Of a DNA stretch of 62,634 nucleotides, positions 52,466 to 62,634 are shown in pieces. The notes under the pieces were generated by a model. The model searched no databases, was not told the DNA's origin, and saw only the letters and a program-made list of their open reading frames with translations. The position numbers and the translations under genes were made by a program. Source of the DNA: Candidatus Krumholzibacteriota bacterium. Lineage in GTDB: Bacteria > Krumholzibacteriota > Krumholzibacteriia > JACNKJ01. How positions within the stretch are numbered: the first letter of the stretch is position 1; every line of letters begins with the position of its first letter. Location: assembly GCA_016933175.1 (NCBI GenBank), contig JAFGBK010000090.1, forward strand, positions 1 through 62,634, read 5' to 3'.

Positions 52466-52471
52466 TAGCTT
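52443..52471 (+). promoter_or_regulatory. Promoter of the prenyl diphosphate synthase gene inside tatC
   Basis: TTGACA (52443-52448), 17-nt spacer, TAGCTT (52466-52471), overlapping the tatC stop. Transcription from here would begin near 52478, downstream of the GTG at 52462, so the later start codon is used. Confidence 0.6.
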
Positions 52472-52521
52472 GGGCCGGCGGGCTCCCGCGGGATCCCGCG
52501 TCCCCCCTGTTTCCCGGAGCC

Positions 52522-53520
52522 ATGGTGAGACCCGCCTTTCTCAAGGGCATCAAGCTGGAGCGTCGCGAGCTCGCGGATCTGCTGGCGGCCGACCTGGCCA
52601 AGGTGGAATCCGTCATGGCGCGGTCGCTATGCTCCGAGATCCCCTACATCCAGGCGCTCAACGAGGCGGTGCTGGACGCCCAGGGCAAGCGCCTGCGCCC
52701 GGCCCTGCTGGTCCTGGCCGCCGGGCGGCCGGGGGACTCGGGGGAGGACGTCCTGCTCTGCGCGGCGGTGGTGGAGATGATCCACGCCGCGTCCCTGCTC
52801 CACGACGACGTGGTGGACCGGGGCCAGCGGCGCCGGGGCCGTCCCACCCTCAACGCCGAGCACGGCGACGGGCCGGCCATCCTCATGGGCGACTACGTCT
52901 ACACCCGCGCCCTGACCCTGCTGGTGGACGCCGGCCTGATGGAGGTCTTCGGGCTCCTCGCCCGCGCCGTGCACCGGCTCAGCGTCGGCGAGCTGCTGCA
53001 GCTCGAGCTGAAGCAGCGGCGCCTCCTGGACGAGGACGCCTACCGCCGCGTCATCTACGAGAAGACCGCGCGCCTCATCGAGGCCACCTGCCGGGCGGGG
53101 AGCATGCTCGGCGGGCGCCCCGCGGCCGAGGTGGAGATCCTGGCGGCCTTCGGCCGGGAGCTGGGCATGGCCTTCCAGATCGTGGACGACATGCTGGACT
53201 ACGACGCCGACGCACTCCGCCTGGGCAAGCCCGTGGGCCGCGACCTCGCTGAGGGCAAGCAGACGCTGCCCCTGCTCAAGGCCTGGGCGGCGGCGCCGGC
53301 GGCCCAGCGCGCCCGCCTCGCCGAAATGCTGGGCGACGGCGGCGGCAACCGCCTGGCCATCATCGAGCTGGTCCGCGAGCTGGGCGGACTGGAGGCGGCC
53401 CACGGCGAGGCCGTCCGCTACGGCGAGCGTTCGCGCCAGGCCCTGGCCGGCCTGCCCGCGAGCCCCGTGCGCGCCGCCCTGGACGCCAGCATCGACTTCG
53501 TCGTCGCGCGGCGGTTCTGA
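52522..53520 (+). CDS. Trans-isoprenyl diphosphate synthase (IspB-type)
   Basis: Polyprenyl synthetase of about 332 aa making the all-trans prenyl chain of quinones. First Asp-rich motif D95-D96-V-V-D99 in LLHDDVVDRGQRRRGRPTLN; second D222-D223-M-L-D226 in FQIVDDMLDYDAD. GKRLRPALLVL, GDYVYTRALTLL and GRDLAEGKQTLPLL are further family marks. The frame is open back to GTG 52462, but the promoter evidence places the start at ATG 52522 (or GTG 52525). Chain length cannot be read directly; small residues before the first Asp motif suggest a long-chain product. Confidence 0.9.
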   Translation: MVRPAFLKGIKLERRELADLLAADLAKVESVMARSLCSEIPYIQALNEAVLDAQGKRLRPALLVLAAGRPGDSGEDVLLCAAVVEMIHAASLLHDDVVDRGQRRRGRPTLNAEHGDGPAILMGDYVYTRALTLLVDAGLMEVFGLLARAVHRLSVGELLQLELKQRRLLDEDAYRRVIYEKTARLIEATCRAGSMLGGRPAAEVEILAAFGRELGMAFQIVDDMLDYDADALRLGKPVGRDLAEGKQTLPLLKAWAAAPAAQRARLAEMLGDGGGNRLAIIELVRELGGLEAAHGEAVRYGERSRQALAGLPASPVRAALDASIDFVVARRF

Positions 53521-53585
53521 GGCTTCCCTTTTCCTTTCCGCGCCGCTGTTGTAACTTCCTTGACTGACCGGAGAGGAGGTCCGCG

Positions 53586-53966
53586 CTGAAGAGCGAAGAG
53601 CTCGCCCTGACCGCCGCCGAGCTGGCCCTGGCCCGGAAGGCCGAGGACGTGGTCCTGCTGGACCTGCGCCAGCTCAGCCCCATCGCCGACTACTTCCTCG
53701 TCTGCTCGGGCTCCAGCGACGTGCACGTCAGGGCCATCTGCGACGCCGTCTCGGCAGGGCTCCTGGCGCACGCCGAGAGCATCAAGCCCTGGCACGTGGA
53801 GGGCTACGAAACGCGCCGCTGGGTGCTGCTGGACTACGTGCACGTGGTGGTCCACGTCTTCCAGGGCGAGACGCGGGAGTACTACTCCCTCGAGCGCCTG
53901 TGGGGGGACGCGCCGCGGCGCGCCCTCGACGACGCGCCCGCCGGCGCGGCGGGGGCGGACCGGTGA
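53586..53966 (+). CDS. rsfS: Ribosomal silencing factor RsfS, probable CTG start
   Basis: RsfS/Iojap protein of 126 aa binding uL14 and blocking subunit joining. Motifs: ARKAEDVVLLDLRQLSPIADYFLVCSGSSDVHVRAI, seen in parts, then WHVEGYETRRWVLLDYVHVVVHVF and YYSLERLWGDAP. The first ATG/GTG/TTG in frame is GTG 53649, which would cut the conserved first strand and helix. Between the in-frame stop at 53565 and 53649 the only near-start codon is CTG 53586, 5 nt after a perfect AGGAGGT (53574-53580). I therefore call a CTG start. The stop overlaps argS (GTGA). Confidence 0.85.
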   Translation: MKSEELALTAAELALARKAEDVVLLDLRQLSPIADYFLVCSGSSDVHVRAICDAVSAGLLAHAESIKPWHVEGYETRRWVLLDYVHVVVHVFQGETREYYSLERLWGDAPRRALDDAPAGAAGADR

Positions 53967-55732
53967 CGGCCGGCGAGGACGGGGGCGCACTCCAGTCCCT
54001 CAAGCTCATCATCCGGGACCGGATCGCTGCGATCTACGCCGCGCACATCCCGCCGCAGGGTCCGCCGGGCACGGTCTGGGCCTTCTTGATCGACCCAGTC
54101 GAGCCGCTCGACGACGGGCGGACGCCCGCACGCATCTTTCCCGTCGGTCCCGCGGAGATTCCCCTGGCCGTGCCGCGGGATCCCGCCCACGGCGACCTGG
54201 CCACCAGCATCGCCATGGCGACGGCCAGGCTCGCCGGGCGCGAGCCGCGCGAGCTGGCCGCGGAGCTGGCGGACAGGCTGCGCGAGTCGCTGCCCGCGTT
54301 CGTCTCGCGCGTGGAGGTGGCGGGCCCGGGCTTCCTGAACCTCCATGTCCGGACCAGCGCCAAGCAGGACATCGTCCTGCGGATCCTCACCGCGGGCGCC
54401 GACTACGGGCGCACGGACCGCGGCCGCGGCGAGCGCGTCAACCTGGAGTTCGTCAGCGCCAACCCCACGGGCCCGCCGGTGGTGGTCAGCGCGCGGGCCG
54501 CCGCCTTCGGCTCCACGCTGGCCAATCTGCTGCGCGCTTCCGGCTGGGACGTCACCTGCGAGTACTACGTCAACGACACGGGCTCCCAGGTGGCCGCCCT
54601 GGGCGCCAGCCTGCGCGCCCGCTGGCGCGAGACGCGGGGCGAGCCCCTGGCGATACCCGACGGTGGCTACCACGGCCTCTACCTGGCCGAGATGGCGGCC
54701 GCCATGGACGGCGCCGAGGCGGCGGCCTGGGACGCCCTGCCCGACGCCGAGGCCACGGCCGCCTTCGCCGGCTACGCCCTGGAGCGCCTCGGCCGCCAGA
54801 TCCGCGCGCAGATGGAGACCTTCCGCTCGCCCTTCGCGGTCTGGTTCAGCGAGCGCGCGCTCCACGACACGGGCGCCGTGGACGCGGTCCTGCGCCTGTT
54901 CGAGGCCAAGGGCCTCGTCTACGAGAAGGACGGCGCGCGCTGGTTCCGCGCCACGGACTTCGGCGACGACAAGGACCGCGTCGTGGTGCGCCGCGACGGC
55001 ACGCCCACCTACTTCCTGGCCGACGCCGCCTACCACAAGGACAAGCTGGACCGCGGCTTCGACAAGGCCATCGACGTCCTGGGCCCCGACCACCACGGCC
55101 ACGTGACGCGCATGCAGGCCATCGCCCGGGCCATCGGCGCCCCAGCGGGCTGGCTGGAGATCCTCCTGCTGCAGTGGGTGACCCTCGTGGACGGCGGCGA
55201 GACGGTGGCCATGAGCAAGCGCGCCGGCGACTTCGTGACCATGGCCGACCTGGTGGACGAGGTGGGCGTGGACGTGGCCCGCGCCTACTTCCTCGCGCGC
55301 CGGCGCGACAGCCACCTGGAGTTCGACCTGGCCCTGGCCCGCGAGCAGTCCAGCAAGAGCCCCGTCTTCTACGCCCAGTACGCCAGCGCGCGCATCGCCG
55401 GCGTCCTGCGCAAGGCCGGCGAGGCCGGGCTGGCGCCGGCCGACCGGCGGGACCTCGACGACCTCGCGATGCGCGAGGAGCTCGATCTCGTCCGCCAGCT
55501 CGAGCAGTTCCCGGACCTCGTGGCCGACGCCGCCGAGGCCCGCGAGCCCAACCGGCTCTTCAACTACCTGCAGGACGTGGCGACGCTCTTCCACAAGTTC
55601 TATCACGAGCACCAGATCGTCTCGGAGGACGACCGCCTCAGCCGGGCCCGCCTCGCCCTCTGCCGCGCGACGCGGCAGGTGCTGGCGAACGGCCTGGCCC
55701 TCATGGGCGTCGAGGCTCCCGAGCGCATGTGA
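53963..55732 (+). CDS. argS: Arginyl-tRNA synthetase with altered HXGH motif
   Basis: Class I synthetase of 589 aa. N-terminal additional domain (VPRDPAHGDLATSIAM, GPGFLNLHV), then the catalytic core, where FVSANPTGP is followed by P172-V173-V174-V175-S176-A-R instead of the usual L-H-V-G-H-A/G-R. NLLRASGWDVTCEYYVNDTGSQ, LGPDHHGHVTR, MSKRAGDFVTM (417-427) and the anticodon-binding C-terminus (YAQYASARI, NRLFNYLQDVATLFHKFY) are otherwise normal. The GTG start overlaps rsfS by 4 bp. The protein looks complete and conserved, so the change is unlikely to be simple decay. Confidence 0.93.
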   Translation: MTAGEDGGALQSLKLIIRDRIAAIYAAHIPPQGPPGTVWAFLIDPVEPLDDGRTPARIFPVGPAEIPLAVPRDPAHGDLATSIAMATARLAGREPRELAAELADRLRESLPAFVSRVEVAGPGFLNLHVRTSAKQDIVLRILTAGADYGRTDRGRGERVNLEFVSANPTGPPVVVSARAAAFGSTLANLLRASGWDVTCEYYVNDTGSQVAALGASLRARWRETRGEPLAIPDGGYHGLYLAEMAAAMDGAEAAAWDALPDAEATAAFAGYALERLGRQIRAQMETFRSPFAVWFSERALHDTGAVDAVLRLFEAKGLVYEKDGARWFRATDFGDDKDRVVVRRDGTPTYFLADAAYHKDKLDRGFDKAIDVLGPDHHGHVTRMQAIARAIGAPAGWLEILLLQWVTLVDGGETVAMSKRAGDFVTMADLVDEVGVDVARAYFLARRRDSHLEFDLALAREQSSKSPVFYAQYASARIAGVLRKAGEAGLAPADRRDLDDLAMREELDLVRQLEQFPDLVADAAEAREPNRLFNYLQDVATLFHKFYHEHQIVSEDDRLSRARLALCRATRQVLANGLALMGVEAPERM

Positions 55733-55760
55733 GGCGCTCCGCGCCGGCGAAAGGAGAACC

Positions 55761-56687
55761 ATGCCGCGCCCGCCGCTCCTCGTGGTCGGCTCCCTGGCCT
55801 ACGACGACATCAGCACCGCCGCGGCGTCCGAGACGGGCCTGCTGGGCGGCAGCGCCGCCCACTTCTCCCTAGCCGCGAGCCTGGCCGGCGCCCTGCCGCG
55901 GATCGTGGCGGTGGTGGGCGACGACTTCCGCGAGGAGGATCTCGCCCGCCTCGCCGCCCTGCCCGCCGACACGGCCGGCGTGGAGCGGCGGTCCGGCGCC
56001 ACCTTCCGCTGGGGTGGCCGCTACAGCGCGGACTTCGCAAGCCGGGAAACCCTGTTCACGGAGCTGGGCGTCTTCGCCGACTTCGCGCCGCGGCTGCCGG
56101 CGGGCTGGGGGGACACGCGGGTGCTCTTCCTCGCCAACATCCAGCCGGAGCTGCAGGCGGGCGTCCTGGATGCGGCGCCCGGCGCGGAGCTGGTCGCCCT
56201 GGACACCATGAACCTCTGGATCGACACGGCCCGCGAGGCCCTGGACGCCGTCATCGCCCGGGTGGACCTGCTCGTGGTCAACGACGAGGAGGCCCGACAG
56301 CTCGCGGGCCTGGCCTCCCTGGTGGCGGCCGGCCAGGCCCTGCGCGCCAGGGGCCCGCGCTACTGCCTCGTCAAGAAGGGCGAGCACGGGGTCCTGCTCG
56401 TGGCGCCCGAGGGCGTCTTTCCCCTGCCGGCCTATCCGGTGGCGGACCAGGTGGATCCGACGGGAGCCGGCGACAGCTTCGCGGGCGGCCTCATGGGCCA
56501 CCTGGCCTGCGAGGGACGCTTCGACACGGGCGCCGTGCGCCGCGCCCTGGTCACCGCCAGCGCTGCCGGCAGCTTCGCCGTCGAGGGCCTGGGCCTGGCC
56601 GGCCTGGCGGGCCGCCGACCGGCCGACCTGGCGGCCCGCCGCGAGGCGCTGTTGAAATTGCTGGCGCCGCCGGCACTTGGCGGCTGA
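55761..56687 (+). CDS. PfkB-family carbohydrate kinase
   Basis: Ribokinase-fold sugar or nucleoside kinase of 308 aa. N-terminal VVGSLAYDDIST, LLGGSAAHFSLAASLAG, and the catalytic motif DPTGAGDSFAGGLMG with base D238. The middle VNDEEARQLAG and LVKKGEHGVLLV match the adenosine-kinase/ribokinase group. AAGGAG precedes the ATG. It lies 28 bp after argS. The phosphate acceptor is not evident from sequence. Confidence 0.88.
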   Translation: MPRPPLLVVGSLAYDDISTAAASETGLLGGSAAHFSLAASLAGALPRIVAVVGDDFREEDLARLAALPADTAGVERRSGATFRWGGRYSADFASRETLFTELGVFADFAPRLPAGWGDTRVLFLANIQPELQAGVLDAAPGAELVALDTMNLWIDTAREALDAVIARVDLLVVNDEEARQLAGLASLVAAGQALRARGPRYCLVKKGEHGVLLVAPEGVFPLPAYPVADQVDPTGAGDSFAGGLMGHLACEGRFDTGAVRRALVTASAAGSFAVEGLGLAGLAGRRPADLAARREALLKLLAPPALGG

Positions 56688-56765
56688 GTATGGAATCCGA
56701 CCTTCCGATGTGGTATTCTTGCTGTCTCCACCTGAAGGCGAGAACCCTCATCCCCGAGTGACCAC

Positions 56766-57539
56766 ATGCCTTCCAACCCTATGGATCCTAAGAAGTTAGA
56801 ATCGATCGTCACGGGCATCCACGACGTCACCGGATGCCGCATCGTCTTGGATGCGCAGGGGCGCATCGCTGAGATCCACGTGACGGCCGACACGGACCGG
56901 GATCCCCGCTTCATCGCGCGCGACGTCAACACCCTGCTGACGGTCAAGTCCGGCCTGGACATCGACTACCGCAAGATCAGCGTCGCGCGCGTGTCCGAGC
57001 CGAAGCCGGCGCCACCCGAGGAGGCGGCAGTCGAGACGAAGGCGGACGAGACGGGCGAAGCGGACGAGGTGGACGACGAGGACGTCGAGACCCTGCTGGT
57101 GGAGGACGAGGAACTGCCCGCCCTGCCGCCGCGGCCGCGCCTGGAGCGCGTCGAGGTGGCCCACGCGGCCGGCGAGGTGCAGGCGGCAGTGACCCTGTCC
57201 CTGGACGGACGGCGCGCCACGGGCGAGTTCCTGAGCGCCGACACGCCCGACGGCCACATGGCGGCCGTCGTCCACGCCACCCTCGAGGCCGTGCTCCTGC
57301 TCTACGAGACGGACATGCGCTTCACCAGTCCGGCCTGCCGCCGCCTGGAGCTTGGCCGCGAGGCCGTGCTGGTGGTCTACCTGGACGCCGTCTCCGAGCG
57401 CGACGTGCTGAGCTTCGCGGGCGCGGCGGTCATCCGCCAGGACCGCCAGCAGGCCGCCGTCCTGGCGACGCTGGACGCCCTCAACCGCCTGACGGGATTG
57501 TGGAATCCTCGCGGCGGCAAGGACTTCGAGATCGACTAG
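56766..57539 (+). CDS. Conserved hypothetical two-part protein with acidic linker
   Basis: Soluble protein of 257 aa. Residues 1-75 (IVTGIHDVTGCRIVLDAQGRIAEIHV, seen in parts, and FIARDVNTLLTVKSGLDIDYRKISVAR) resemble a small alpha/beta domain found in several bacterial hypothetical proteins. A linker of about 45 residues rich in Glu and Asp follows. Residues 125-257 form a second alpha/beta segment (RRATGEFLSADTPDGHMAAVVHATLEAVLLLYE, by its ends) with an internal similarity of layout to the first. I do not recognise a function. A weak -10 (TATTCT, 56714-56719) lies about 47 nt upstream. Confidence 0.65.
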   Translation: MPSNPMDPKKLESIVTGIHDVTGCRIVLDAQGRIAEIHVTADTDRDPRFIARDVNTLLTVKSGLDIDYRKISVARVSEPKPAPPEEAAVETKADETGEADEVDDEDVETLLVEDEELPALPPRPRLERVEVAHAAGEVQAAVTLSLDGRRATGEFLSADTPDGHMAAVVHATLEAVLLLYETDMRFTSPACRRLELGREAVLVVYLDAVSERDVLSFAGAAVIRQDRQQAAVLATLDALNRLTGLWNPRGGKDFEID

Positions 57540-57543
57540 GCCG

Positions 57544-57563
57544 CGCCGCCCGCCCGGGCGGCG
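57544..57563 (+). terminator. Hairpin after the hypothetical gene
   Basis: CGCCGCCC, GCCC loop, GGGCGGCG directly after the stop codon. Eight GC pairs, no T-run. Confidence 0.4.
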
Positions 57564-57591
57564 TCCGGAAAAGCTTTGACAGGTTTCCGGA
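57564..57591. repeat. Inverted repeat upstream of the small ORF
   Basis: TCCGGAAA (57564-57571) and TTTCCGGA (57584-57591) around a 12-bp centre. A TTGACA hexamer (57576-57581) overlaps the right part, so the palindrome could be an operator on a promoter for the small ORF and HD-GYP gene; the matching -10 (CATCCT) is poor. Confidence 0.4.
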
Positions 57592-57698
57592 CCTCCCCCA
57601 TCCTGCGCCCTGCCGGCGTGGTGAATCCCGCAGCGTAGCGTAGTTTCCTCCAGCGGAGCGATCGCGCATATCGCGCACTACTCCCAAGGAGGTGAGCA

Positions 57699-57761
57699 AT
57701 GTTCAAGTTCATCTTTGACTTGTTCTTCGGCGACCTGTTGCTTACCAAGACCTGGTGGTAG
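57699..57761 (+). CDS. Small ORF for a 20-residue hydrophobic peptide
   Basis: ATG 57699 is preceded by AAGGAGGT (57686-57693) at an ideal 5-nt distance, and the frame runs 20 codons to TAG. The peptide starts MFKFIFDLFFGDLLL and ends TKTWW: aromatic-rich and amphipathic or membrane-seeking. It lies 45 bp before the HD-GYP gene in a 267-bp gap. Either a real microprotein or a leader peptide whose translation affects the next gene. No homolog is known to me. Confidence 0.5.
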   Translation: MFKFIFDLFFGDLLLTKTWW

Positions 57762-57806
57762 GTAGCACCCTCGCCACGCCGGCACTCTTCCTTGCGGGAG
57801 TACGAC

Positions 57807-59114
57807 TTGCTGAGCTTCCTCCAGGGTCGCACCGCGGCCTTCAAGATCTTCTATCTCGCCATCAGTCTCGGTGGATACGCGGCCCTCTGGTACTGGTCCC
57901 GCCAGCTCGTGGCGCCGCCCTGGATCGAGTACCTGATCTTCATCCTGCTCATCGTCATCGCCGACCTGGTGAACGTGAACCTGCCCCAGGGCGGGGCTTC
58001 CATCAGCGTCTCGACGCCCATCACCTTCTCGGCCATCGTCATCTTCGGGGCCTATCCCGCGGCCTGGATGGAGGCCGTCGCGGCCATCATCGTCGAGGGG
58101 GTGGTGACGCGGCGGCCCCTGGAGAAGCTCTTCTTCAACGTGCCGGTGCTGGCCCTGTCCACGGGCCTGGCCGGCCTCACCTACGAGGCTCTGCCCTGGC
58201 ACGACGCGCTGGCCAGCCCCCTGTTCCTCATCCCGCTGGTCATCTGCGGCTTCGTCCACTGGGTGGTCAACACGAGCCTGGTCAGCATCATCATCGGCCT
58301 GTCCGACGGGCGGAGCCCGCTGCGCGTCTGGATGACCAACTACTTCTGGAACTTCCGGCACATGATCGCCTTCGTGCCGGTGACGGCCATCATCATCCTC
58401 CTGTACCGCTTCACCGGCGCGCCCTGGACCCTGGCCCTGTTCATCATCCCCCTGCTCCTGCTGCGCTACGCCTACCGCCTCTACCTGGACATGCGGGAGA
58501 CCCACATCTCCACCCTCGTGGCCCTGACCAGCGCCCTGGACGCCAAGGACAACTACACACACGGCCACTCCTACCGCGTGAGCCGCTACGCCCTGCTGGT
58601 GGGGCGGGCCATGGGCCTGTCCCACAAGAAGCTGGAGCTGCTGGAGTACGCCGCCCTGCTGCACGACATCGGCAAGATCGGGATCGCCGGGACCATCATC
58701 AACAAGCCGGGCCGGCTCTCGGAGGAGGAGTACGAGGTCATGAAGTCGCACCCGGGCCAGGGGGCGAAGATCATCGAGCGCCTCAAGTTCCTCAAGGAGG
58801 CGGCCGAGATCGTCAAGCACCACCACGAGCGCCCCGACGGGCGGGGCTACCCCGACGGGCTCAAGGGGGAGCACATCCCCTTCCTGTCGCGCATCCTCCA
58901 GGTCTGCGACACCCTCGACGCCATGACGAGCAGCCGTTCCTACCGCAAGGCGCTGACCATCGACGAGGCCGTGGCCGAGTTCGAGCGCAACCGCGGCACC
59001 CAGTTCGACGCCGAGGTGGTGGACGTCCTCATCCGTCTGCACCGGGACGGCGAGCTGCATCTCATCGAGGAGGACATGCCGGTGGAGGTCTACGCGGCCC
59101 TGGCCGAGGAGTAG
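57807..59114 (+). CDS. Membrane-bound HD-GYP domain phosphodiesterase
   Basis: Protein of about 435 aa. Residues 1-225 hold seven or eight hydrophobic helices of a MASE-like sensor domain. The C-terminal HD-GYP domain has LLHDIGKIGI (H286-D287), then IVKHHHERPDGRGYPDGL, i.e. the HHE and GYP signatures, and ILQVCDTLDAMTSSRSYR. HD-GYP enzymes hydrolyse cyclic di-GMP. I prefer TTG 57807 because GGGAG lies 6 nt upstream; TTG 57792 is an alternative. No GGDEF (cyclase) gene is in the window. purM follows 22 bp later. Confidence 0.88.
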   Translation: MLSFLQGRTAAFKIFYLAISLGGYAALWYWSRQLVAPPWIEYLIFILLIVIADLVNVNLPQGGASISVSTPITFSAIVIFGAYPAAWMEAVAAIIVEGVVTRRPLEKLFFNVPVLALSTGLAGLTYEALPWHDALASPLFLIPLVICGFVHWVVNTSLVSIIIGLSDGRSPLRVWMTNYFWNFRHMIAFVPVTAIIILLYRFTGAPWTLALFIIPLLLLRYAYRLYLDMRETHISTLVALTSALDAKDNYTHGHSYRVSRYALLVGRAMGLSHKKLELLEYAALLHDIGKIGIAGTIINKPGRLSEEEYEVMKSHPGQGAKIIERLKFLKEAAEIVKHHHERPDGRGYPDGLKGEHIPFLSRILQVCDTLDAMTSSRSYRKALTIDEAVAEFERNRGTQFDAEVVDVLIRLHRDGELHLIEEDMPVEVYAALAEE

Positions 59115-59136
59115 CCGGGGGAAAGGGAGGGCGACG

Positions 59137-60153
<1,017 letters not shown>

Positions 60154-60341
60154 GGCCCGCGTCCAGTCCGGACGCCCGCGGCGTCCGCGCTGCCGGCCGC
60201 TTCAAGTGCCCGCATCCTTCCGTCTTCGCCGCCGCCGCTGCGCTCGCGCCGGCGGCGGCGCCAGCGCGCGCGCCGCCGTCATCCACAGGCGCCCGCTAAG
60301 CGACGGCGCCGCCGGAGCCCGCGCCGCCCGGGGGACGCGGC

Positions 60342-61817
<1,476 letters not shown>

Positions 61818-61836
61818 GGCGGCCCCGGCTTTCCCC

Positions 61837-61865
61837 TTGGCGGTCCCGGGGACGGCGGCTAGACT
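61837..61865 (+). promoter_or_regulatory. Promoter of lnt
   Basis: TTGGCG (61837-61842), 17-nt spacer, TAGACT (61860-61865), 25 nt before the ATG. Confidence 0.5.
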
Positions 61866-61890
61866 TCCCCGTCCCGCACCGGGGGAACAG

Positions 61891-62634
61891 ATGCGTCTCA
61901 CGCTCGCCGCCGCGGGCCTCGTTTCGGGCCTGCTCCTGCACCTCGCGCTGCCGCCGGGCCCCGCTCCCTGGCTGGGCTGGCTGGCTCTGCTGCCACTCCT
62001 GCTGGCGCTGGAGCGGTGGCGTCCCGACGGCCGCCGCGCGGGCCTCTGGCTGGCTCTTCCCTTCGGTCTCCTGTTCGGGATCCTCAGCTTTCGCTGGATG
62101 TTCGTCCTGGACCCGGCCGCCGACGTGACGGTGCCGGGGATCATGGTCCCGGCCACCCTGCTCTGGTGCCTCTACCTCTGCCTCTACCCGTGGCTCTTCG
62201 TGCGTCTCATGGTCTGGGCGCGCCGGCGCCTGGGATCCGAGACCTTCCTGGCCGCGCCCTTCGTCTGGGCGATCCTGGAGTGGCTGCGTGGCAGCGGCAC
62301 CCTGGCCTTCTCCTGGATCCACCTCTCCCAGACCCAGGCGGCGCCGGGGGGCTACCTGGCGCCCGCCGGCTGGGTCGGCGGGCTGGGCCTGGGCTTCCTG
62401 ATGGTCCTGGTCCAGGCGTCCCTGGCGGCGCTCCTGGCCGGGCGGCGGCGCCGCCTGGCCGGCGCGGTCCTGGCGGCCACGGCCGCCGTCCTCGCCCTGC
62501 TCGCCCTGCCGAGCCACAGGAAGAGCGAGCGGACCCTCGCCGTCGCTGCCCTCCAGGGCAACGTGGCCCTGGCCGACAAGTGGGCGCCCCATTACCGCAT
62601 GGAGAACCTGCGCGTCTTCCGGGAGCTGAGCCGC
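61891..62634 (+). CDS. lnt: Apolipoprotein N-acyltransferase, 5' part (cut by window end)
   Basis: Open frame of 248 codons with no stop before the window ends. The N-terminal 205 residues are six hydrophobic helices (LLLHLALPPGPAPWLGWLAL, LPFGLLFGILSFRWM) with the Lnt landmarks ILEWLRGSGTLAFSWIHLSQTQ (split across helices). The nitrilase (CN-hydrolase) domain starts at VAALQGNVALADKW; the catalytic Glu-Lys-Cys lies beyond the window. The enzyme adds the third acyl chain to lipoproteins after Lgt and LspA, which implies an outer membrane. Confidence 0.88.
   Translation, partial: MRLTLAAAGLVSGLLLHLALPPGPAPWLGWLALLPLLLALERWRPDGRRAGLWLALPFGLLFGILSFRWMFVLDPAADVTVPGIMVPATLLWCLYLCLYPWLFVRLMVWARRRLGSETFLAAPFVWAILEWLRGSGTLAFSWIHLSQTQAAPGGYLAPAGWVGGLGLGFLMVLVQASLAALLAGRRRRLAGAVLAATAAVLALLALPSHRKSERTLAVAALQGNVALADKWAPHYRMENLRVFRELSR

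Noticed and set aside
60154-60341. Regulatory RNA or sigma-54 promoter before the EBP gene
   Set aside because: Only simple GC-rich repeats; no TGGCAC-N5-TTGC and no convincing fold.

Overview
This window is a gene-dense, very GC-rich bacterial chromosome segment with no insertion sequence, phage gene, CRISPR array or rRNA. The organism looks like a diderm of the FCB-type or a neighbouring candidate phylum (Eisenbacteria/Krumholzibacteriota-like). That is an inference from several features: lipoprotein machinery (LspA, Lnt), secreted proteins ending in FlgD/T9SS-like C-terminal domains, a C25 (gingipain-type) peptidase, dockerin-like repeats, and a family of small exported proteins ending in a shared W-x-x-(V/I)-K-A-L-Y tail. 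I cannot fix the species.

Layout. 1-4.5 kb: two exported beta-propeller proteins. 4.5-12.1 kb: a nine-gene chemotaxis operon (cheY, cheX, cheA, cheW, cheR, cheD, cheY, cheX, cheB) behind a near-consensus sigma-28 (FliA/SigD) promoter. 12.1-14.6 kb, minus strand: an isolated ribosomal protein L3 gene and an exported alpha/beta hydrolase. 14.6-27.2 kb: housekeeping genes (tdk, yggS, punA, ileS, lspA, rluD-type, ruvX, mltG, larE) interrupted by an RsbV/RsbW/RsbU-like partner-switching module, ending at tRNA-Val(UAC). 27.2-35.9 kb: the accessory region, with a dockerin-like exported protein, four tandem paralogous exported proteins sharing the C-terminal tail, and a large C25 peptidase. 35.9-44.6 kb: murQ, an aminotransferase, then a six-gene operon of a carbamoyltransferase-fold protein lacking its substrate motifs, carbamate kinase and a complete BmpA-type nucleoside ABC transporter. 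44.7-62.6 kb: purD-purE, a ywlC-ywlE-ilvE-rpiB-glyA-nrdR cluster, tatC, a prenyl diphosphate synthase, rsfS-argS, a PfkB kinase, a 20-codon small ORF, an HD-GYP protein, purM, a sigma-54 activator and the 5' part of lnt.

How it fits together. The chemotaxis proteins form a complete CheA/CheW core with CheR/CheB/CheD adaptation and two CheX phosphatases instead of CheZ. Receptors and flagella must lie elsewhere, as the sigma-28 promoter predicts. The nucleoside transporter, punA, tdk and the pur genes indicate both purine salvage and de novo synthesis. The exported-protein region is the best candidate for something undescribed: four diverged paralogs keep the same last residues, several have their own promoter and terminator, and they sit between a dockerin-like protein and a C25 peptidase.

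Two aminoacyl-tRNA synthetases depart from the class I HXGH signature: IleRS has GVHH and ArgRS has VVVS. Other points to check are a probable CTG start for rsfS, a long folded leader RNA upstream of the dockerin-like gene, and the stand-alone rplC.
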